A stretch of 64,000 nt of DNA from Lentzea albida (GTDB taxonomy: Bacteria > Actinomycetota > Actinomycetes > Mycobacteriales > Pseudonocardiaceae). Made by a program: the position numbers and the translations under genes. Shown one piece after another: positions 59,891 through 64,000 of this stretch (position 1 is the stretch's first letter; each line of letters opens with the position of its first letter). The notes under the pieces were generated by a model, which did no database searches, was not told the DNA's origin, and saw nothing but the letters and a program-made list of their open reading frames with translations. Location of the stretch: assembly GCF_900111005.1 (NCBI RefSeq), contig NZ_FOFV01000025.1, positions 1 through 64,000 on the forward strand, in the 5' to 3' direction.

Positions 59891-61252
59891 TCATGGCAGA
59901 ACCAGCACCCCCCTCATACTTTTCTCTTCGCGCACGGCTCGGAGCAGGGCTCCGCTGGCGCCCATGAGCAGGAAGGCGAACCCGGTCGCGACCGAGAACG
60001 CGAGCAGGTCGAACGTCGCCGCCGACACGGCCGGGACGGAGAGCGAGGCGGCGAGGGTGACGCCGAGGTCGCGGACCTTCGGGTCGTCGGAGGTGATCCG
60101 CGCCCGCATGGCCGCGTACCCCGCCGCGAGGAACAGGAAGATGAGCGCGGCGAGCCCGACCATGCCCGCCATCACCATCGTGCCGAGGTACTGGTTGTCC
60201 AGGTAGCCGTACTTGGTCGGCAGGAACGTGCCCAGGCCGCGGCCGAGCCACAGGTGTTCGGAGATCTCCTGGCCCGCGCGGGTGATGCCCCGCTCGCGGC
60301 TGTCGATCGACGGGTCGATGCCGATGTTGGTGAACAACGCGATCAGCGTGCCGACGAGGCCGGGCACCAGGAACCGCAGGGCCACCACGAAACCGGCGAC
60401 CGCGACGACGGCCTTCCAGCGGCGGCCCTTCGGCAGGTGCGGGATGAGGATCAGGCCGGCGAGCGAGAGGCCGAGGATCGCCGAGCGCGACAACGACTGC
60501 GTGGCGGCGACGCCGAGGATGGCGGTGCAGAACCACCAACGCCAGTGCTTGCCGCCGTAGTCCATGGCGCGGAACGAGTAGTGCAACGCCAGTGGCACGG
60601 CCATCGCGCACACCACACCGAACTCGATGGGGTGCTCGGCGGTGCCCGCGGGACGGCGGAAACCCGCCCGGTCGAGCACGAACGAGATCTCACCGGCGAG
60701 CTTCAGGCCGGGGAACATCAGGTACTGCGTGAGGTCGAACGCCAGCACGAACTGCAGGATGCCGACGATCGCCATGAACGTGGCGCCGCTGACGAGGAAC
60801 TTCAGCACGCGGTCGATGCGCGCGAGGCCGCGGACGCCGTCGCACACCGCGATGCCGACGCACACGAACGCCATCATCGTGATGAACGTCCGGTCGGTCG
60901 CCTTGAGCTCGTCGTTGGGCAGCCAGCTGTACGTCGAGTAGCCGTACGTCGCCACCTGCGAGAGCGCGAAGAGGAACATCGACGTGCGCACGGCGCTGCG
61001 GCCCTTGGCCACCCCGAGCGTGTCGACCATCTGCGCGCAGAACCACAGCACGCCCATGATCAGGCCGATGAGCATCGCGGGCGTGAGCGCGAGCGGCAGG
61101 CCCTTGAAGATGAGGCGTGCCGGGATGACCGTGAGCGACAGGGCGAAGAAGCAGCCGAGCGTCGCCCCGTCGACCCTGCCGTACCTGCGCGGTCCGTTCA
61201 GTTCCTGCGGCGGGAGCACGAGCCCCCGCGACGACAGGCGCACCGGTGTCAC
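59891..61252 (-). CDS. O-antigen ligase/Wzy-like polymerase
   Basis: A 453-residue protein with about 12 TM helices and a large loop holding SRERGITRAGQEISEHLWLGRGLGTFLPTKYGYLDNQYLG, a pattern typical of Wzy/WaaL family enzymes that join lipid-linked repeats. GTG 61252 overlaps the Wzz-like stop by four bases. The 103 bp separating it from the flippase hold no clear gene. Confidence 0.9.
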   Translation of the reverse strand: MTPVRLSSRGLVLPPQELNGPRRYGRVDGATLGCFFALSLTVIPARLIFKGLPLALTPAMLIGLIMGVLWFCAQMVDTLGVAKGRSAVRTSMFLFALSQVATYGYSTYSWLPNDELKATDRTFITMMAFVCVGIAVCDGVRGLARIDRVLKFLVSGATFMAIVGILQFVLAFDLTQYLMFPGLKLAGEISFVLDRAGFRRPAGTAEHPIEFGVVCAMAVPLALHYSFRAMDYGGKHWRWWFCTAILGVAATQSLSRSAILGLSLAGLILIPHLPKGRRWKAVVAVAGFVVALRFLVPGLVGTLIALFTNIGIDPSIDSRERGITRAGQEISEHLWLGRGLGTFLPTKYGYLDNQYLGTMVMAGMVGLAALIFLFLAAGYAAMRARITSDDPKVRDLGVTLAASLSVPAVSAATFDLLAFSVATGFAFLLMGASGALLRAVREEKSMRGVLVLP

Positions 61253-62001
61253 CGCGCAGGCTTGGACCCGGTCTTGGCCGGCTCCATCCGCATGGTCGGC
61301 TCGGACCAGTTCTTCTGCTCCGCAGGCGGCGTGCCGCCCGGCGTGGCGGCCTTGGTCTTGCGCTCCTCGGCGTCGCGCTTGCGCTTGCGGGCGAGCGACC
61401 AGCTCTCGATGCCGTAGGCGCCGGTCAGCATCGCGGCCAGGCCGAGCACCAGCGCGGCGCCCGTGGCGCGCAGCTTGCCGCCCCGCAGCGGTTCCGCCTC
61501 CGTGGGCGGCGCGACCGGTTCGACCAGGATGAACGTGCTCGGCGGTGCCTGCAGCGCGGTCTGCCGGTCGATGAGGTCCTTGTTGATCCGCTCCAGCGCG
61601 CGCTTGACGATGTCCGACGCGCCCTCCTTGGTCGTCGACTCGGCGACGACGTGGATGAACGGCGTGCCGATCTCCGGACCGGTGACCTCGTAGGTGGAGT
61701 CCTTGCCGTCCACGCCGAGCTCGTCCTGCACGGACGGCGCCTTCATGTTCTGGATGAGGATCGCGGCGGTGACGCCGAGGCTCATGTCGAACGCGAGGAA
61801 CGGGTTGGTGAGCCCTCGCTGCTTGGCCGCCTCACTGCTGGCGCCGGAGGCGGGGGTGGTGAGAACGACGGTTCCGGACGATTCCCAGCGCAGTGGCACG
61901 GCCGCGTAGGCCGCACCCGCCAGTCCCAACGAAACGACGAAGACCGGCACCGCGACATACCAGCGTCGCAGCAGCACCAGAATCGTCTTCCACAAATCCA
62001 T
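61249..62001 (-). CDS. Wzz/chain-length-determinant-like protein
   Basis: A 250-residue protein with two TM helices (about 12-34 and 180-205) enclosing an extracytoplasmic loop, the Wzz topology. N terminus MDLWKTILVLLRRWYVAVPVFVV; the second TM follows a Pro-rich stretch (EPVAPPTEAEPLRGGKLRATG). The C-terminal tail (about 210-250) is Lys/Pro-rich without a tyrosine-kinase domain. ATG 62001; an in-frame extension upstream is not supported. It likely sets polymer length with Wzy and is first in its operon. Confidence 0.87.
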   Translation of the reverse strand: MDLWKTILVLLRRWYVAVPVFVVSLGLAGAAYAAVPLRWESSGTVVLTTPASGASSEAAKQRGLTNPFLAFDMSLGVTAAILIQNMKAPSVQDELGVDGKDSTYEVTGPEIGTPFIHVVAESTTKEGASDIVKRALERINKDLIDRQTALQAPPSTFILVEPVAPPTEAEPLRGGKLRATGAALVLGLAAMLTGAYGIESWSLARKRKRDAEERKTKAATPGGTPPAEQKNWSEPTMRMEPAKTGSKPAR

Positions 62002-62255
62002 CCGCGTCCCAACGGAGAAGTGACCCCAACTGATTAGGAGATCGACGTCCCGCCGGTCGCTGTTACAAGATGTGATCAACCTTCGGTCCGCTGTCTGGGA
62101 TGCCAGGGAGACCGGCGGCGCACGACCCTGGTGTGCCTGTGGTGCCGGGGCTACGATGCCGCGCCGGCGGTCGCGGTGCCGCGCCATTTCGTCACCGTGC
62201 GTCGCGACGGCATTCATGATTCTTATGTCGCTCCGTTCCAATTTCCGTGATCGTG

Positions 62256-62285
62256 TTGAGATCTGCGCGTGACTGTGTCTAGGGT
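62256..62285 (+). promoter_or_regulatory. Candidate promoter of the beta-helix lipoprotein gene
   Basis: TTGAGA (62256-62261) and TAGGGT (62280-62285) are separated by 18 bp, about 70 bp before the 62357 start. The 355-bp gap 62002-62356 between divergent operons has no other gene that I can support; the upstream half presumably carries the Wzz-operon promoter. Confidence 0.4.
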
Positions 62286-62356
62286 GGCCGCCGTCCGACG
62301 GGCGGTCGCACGTCCACGGGCCATGGGGGACGAATAGTCCATTTCGAAAGGAACTC

Positions 62357-63502
62357 ATGTCCGCACGACTGATCAGGTCGGCGAGCTCGGAGAGGTCAGC
62401 CCGGTTGTCGGCACGCAGGAGGCCGTACGCCGCGTCCATCGCACTTGCTGGCGTTCTCGCGTTCACCGCCGCCTGCGGTTCCGGCAAGGACGTCGCTCTG
62501 CCGACGTCAGCGCCGACGTCGGACCCGGCCACTCCCAGTAGCAGCACGTCTGAGTCCAGCGCTGCGCCGAGCAGCAGTTCGGTGGCGCCGACGACCACCA
62601 CGACCACCCCGCCGAAGGCGACGGGGCAACCGGTCAAGCAGCCCGCGCCCCCCGTCGGTGCACCGGGTCCCGGCACCGTTCCCGCGCCCGGCTCCGTCGG
62701 TTTCCGCGGCGACGCCGCCGCGCTGAAGGTCATCGACGGTCCCGGCAACGCCCCGGCCGGCACGAAGTGGAACGCCGGTCAGCTCCAGGTCATCGCGAAC
62801 GACCTCGTTCTCGACGGTGTTTCCGTGAAGGGTGGAATCACCTTCCAAGGCGGAGGAACGCTCACCATCCGCAATTCCATCGTCGAGGGAAACCGCTCCA
62901 GCCAGTCCGCCGTGCTCGGGCTGAAAGGTCACCTCGACATTTCCGACTCGACCCTGCGCTGGAAGGCGGGCGACACCCCGGGCAACACCTGGGGCAATGG
63001 CGCGGTCCACGGCGACTCGACCATGACGCTGCGCCGGAACGACATTTCCGGCACGCCGGACGGCATCCAGAACGGCCCCGGCCGCAGCCTCATCGAGCAG
63101 AACTGGATCCACGACCTCGCCCGGCTCGGGACGTACCCGAACAACACGCACAACGACGGCATCCAGAGCTACGGCGGCCCCGACCTGATCATCCGCAACA
63201 ACCGGATCGACATCGAGGGCCCGGACGGCGTCGCGTACGACGGCACGCACCAGAACGGCGCGGTGTTCGTGCAGCCCGGCGGCGGTGGCGCCTCCAACCT
63301 CCAGGTGGTCGGCAACTTCCTGGCGGGCGGCGGGTACATCATGCGGCTCGAGGGCCCGATCACCGGTGCCGTGGTGACGGACAACAAGTTCGGCCCGATC
63401 ACCGGCGGCTGGGGCGAGGTCCTGGTCGAGAAGAACGTCGGCATCACCGCGTGGTCGAACAACGTGGCCGACTCGGGCAAGGCGGTCAACAAGCCGAGCT
63501 AG
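62357..63502 (+). CDS. Secreted lipoprotein with right-handed beta-helix fold
   Basis: A 381-residue exported protein: basic N terminus, hydrophobic helix and lipobox FTAAC (Cys near 40), a Ser/Thr/Pro-rich linker (about 50-110), then repeated short strands characteristic of a parallel beta-helix (LTIRNSIVEGN, HLDISDSTLRW, TMTLRRNDISG, DLIIRNNRIDI, LQVVGNFLAGG). Such folds are common in polysaccharide lyases or hydrolases, but I see no clear catalytic triad. Its place at the edge of the polysaccharide locus suggests a polymer-binding or cleaving role. Confidence 0.85.
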   Translation: MSARLIRSASSERSARLSARRRPYAASIALAGVLAFTAACGSGKDVALPTSAPTSDPATPSSSTSESSAAPSSSSVAPTTTTTTPPKATGQPVKQPAPPVGAPGPGTVPAPGSVGFRGDAAALKVIDGPGNAPAGTKWNAGQLQVIANDLVLDGVSVKGGITFQGGGTLTIRNSIVEGNRSSQSAVLGLKGHLDISDSTLRWKAGDTPGNTWGNGAVHGDSTMTLRRNDISGTPDGIQNGPGRSLIEQNWIHDLARLGTYPNNTHNDGIQSYGGPDLIIRNNRIDIEGPDGVAYDGTHQNGAVFVQPGGGGASNLQVVGNFLAGGGYIMRLEGPITGAVVTDNKFGPITGGWGEVLVEKNVGITAWSNNVADSGKAVNKPS

Positions 63503-63540
63503 GTGGTGCGGCTCGCGGTGCGGGCCACAACGCCGACACC

Positions 63541-63576
63541 AGGGGCGTGGTTCGCGACGATGCGAACCACGCCCCT
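63541..63576. terminator. Strong terminator hairpin
   Basis: Perfect 15-bp stem (63541-63555 with 63562-63576) and GACGAT loop, between the beta-helix lipoprotein and the convergent TolB-like gene. Confidence 0.87.
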
Positions 63577-63593
63577 GTCTCACGCTTGTCGCG

Positions 63594-64000
63594 CTAGCGC
63601 GGTGACGGCGAGGAGGCCGACTCCACCAGCACGCGGGGTTCGCCCGTCCCGTCCGCCGCCGAGGCGTAGATGGCAGGGGCCTGCCCCTGCGGCACCTTCG
63701 CGTACGCGAGCGTCGCCTCGTCGAGCCACGCGGCCTGGTCGTCGAGGCCGTCGGTGCCGGGCAGCCGCGTCTCCTTGCCGCTGTCGAGTTCCAGCACGAA
63801 GAGCTGCCAGGCCCCGAGCGTGCCGCCGCGCTTCTTGTACGCCACGCGCTTGCCGTCCGGGGAGAGCGACGGGCACTCGGCGTTGGTGCGCATCGTGCGC
63901 ACCTCCTGGGTCTTCACGTCACCCTTGACGAGCCAGGTCTGCGTCCCCGATCCGAGGGTGGCGTAGAACGTCCTGTCGTCGTCGGCGAACGTCATGCCCC
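63594..64000 (-). CDS. TolB-like beta-propeller protein (partial)
   Basis: The C-terminal 135 residues or so of a protein that runs off the window. Repeated blades are visible: CPSLSPDGKRVAYKKR, LFVLELDSGKETRLP, DDQAAWLDEATLAYAKV. This PD40/TolB pattern forms a beta-propeller. Upstream domains, export signal and function cannot be judged from the part present. Confidence 0.72.
   Translation of the reverse strand, partial: GMTFADDDRTFYATLGSGTQTWLVKGDVKTQEVRTMRTNAECPSLSPDGKRVAYKKRGGTLGAWQLFVLELDSGKETRLPGTDGLDDQAAWLDEATLAYAKVPQGQAPAIYASAADGTGEPRVLVESASSPSPR

Overview
The window is high-GC DNA with dense, compactly packed genes, many GTG/TTG starts and ATGA start/stop overlaps. The gene families (PknB-like kinase, Ku, LAL/STAND regulators, DUF2795, DUF2306, class II lanthipeptide synthetase, LAxTG surface protein) point to a filamentous actinomycete, most likely Pseudonocardiaceae (Lentzea/Saccharothrix/Actinosynnema-like). 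That placement is inferred from gene content and style only. No rRNA, tRNA, IS element or CRISPR array was found.

Layout. 0.2-8.4 kb: a membrane Ser/Thr kinase, a DUF4230 protein, a PAC2-YjbR-YCII cluster, a marR-MFS operon behind a 30-bp palindrome, the thyA-folA thymidylate pair and an acyl-CoA-dehydrogenase-like flavoenzyme. 8.4-16.9 kb: a second MarR regulator divergent from an SDR-AKR pair, an ABC efflux operon (lipoprotein adaptor, ATPase, permease), small conserved proteins, and a HemK2-like methyltransferase with a CDGSH protein. 16.8-24.1 kb: a lanthipeptide-type locus in which lanM is translationally coupled to a 62-residue peptide lacking cysteine, flanked by a LAL regulator and a divergent XRE-STAND regulator. 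24.1-34.5 kb: mainly exported or envelope functions, including a Cu/Zn-SOD-like lipoprotein, a multi-TM alpha/beta hydrolase, an S41 peptidase, a subtilisin with its divergent regulator, a PIG-L deacetylase and a LAxTG protein. 34.6-40.5 kb: a TM0106-type helicase whose nuclease part looks degenerate, a short Ku with an SOS-box-like site, a zinc-ribbon SDR and a HAD hydrolase. 40.5-42.2 kb: a two-gene SLOG/SLATT module that looks like a nucleotide-sensing, membrane-effector conflict system.

43.8-64 kb is a surface polysaccharide locus. Plus-strand genes encode an initiating polyprenyl phosphoglycosyltransferase, a Gfo/Idh sugar dehydrogenase, an SDR epimerase, two PLP aminotransferase/N-acetyltransferase pairs (PglE/PglD-like and WbpE/WbpD-like), a very large secreted DMF-beta/DUF4082 protein, a GT2 and an acyltransferase-3. 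The opposite strand carries chain-length regulator, polymerase/ligase, flippase and a second GT2. Together they read as a Wzx/Wzy-dependent pathway for a polymer with acetylated amino sugars. The 4,6-dehydratase or 6-dehydrogenase normally feeding the two aminotransferases is not in the window.

The items most worth following are the SLOG/SLATT pair, lanM with its cysteine-free partner, the putative LexA box at ku, and the degenerate nuclease-helicase.
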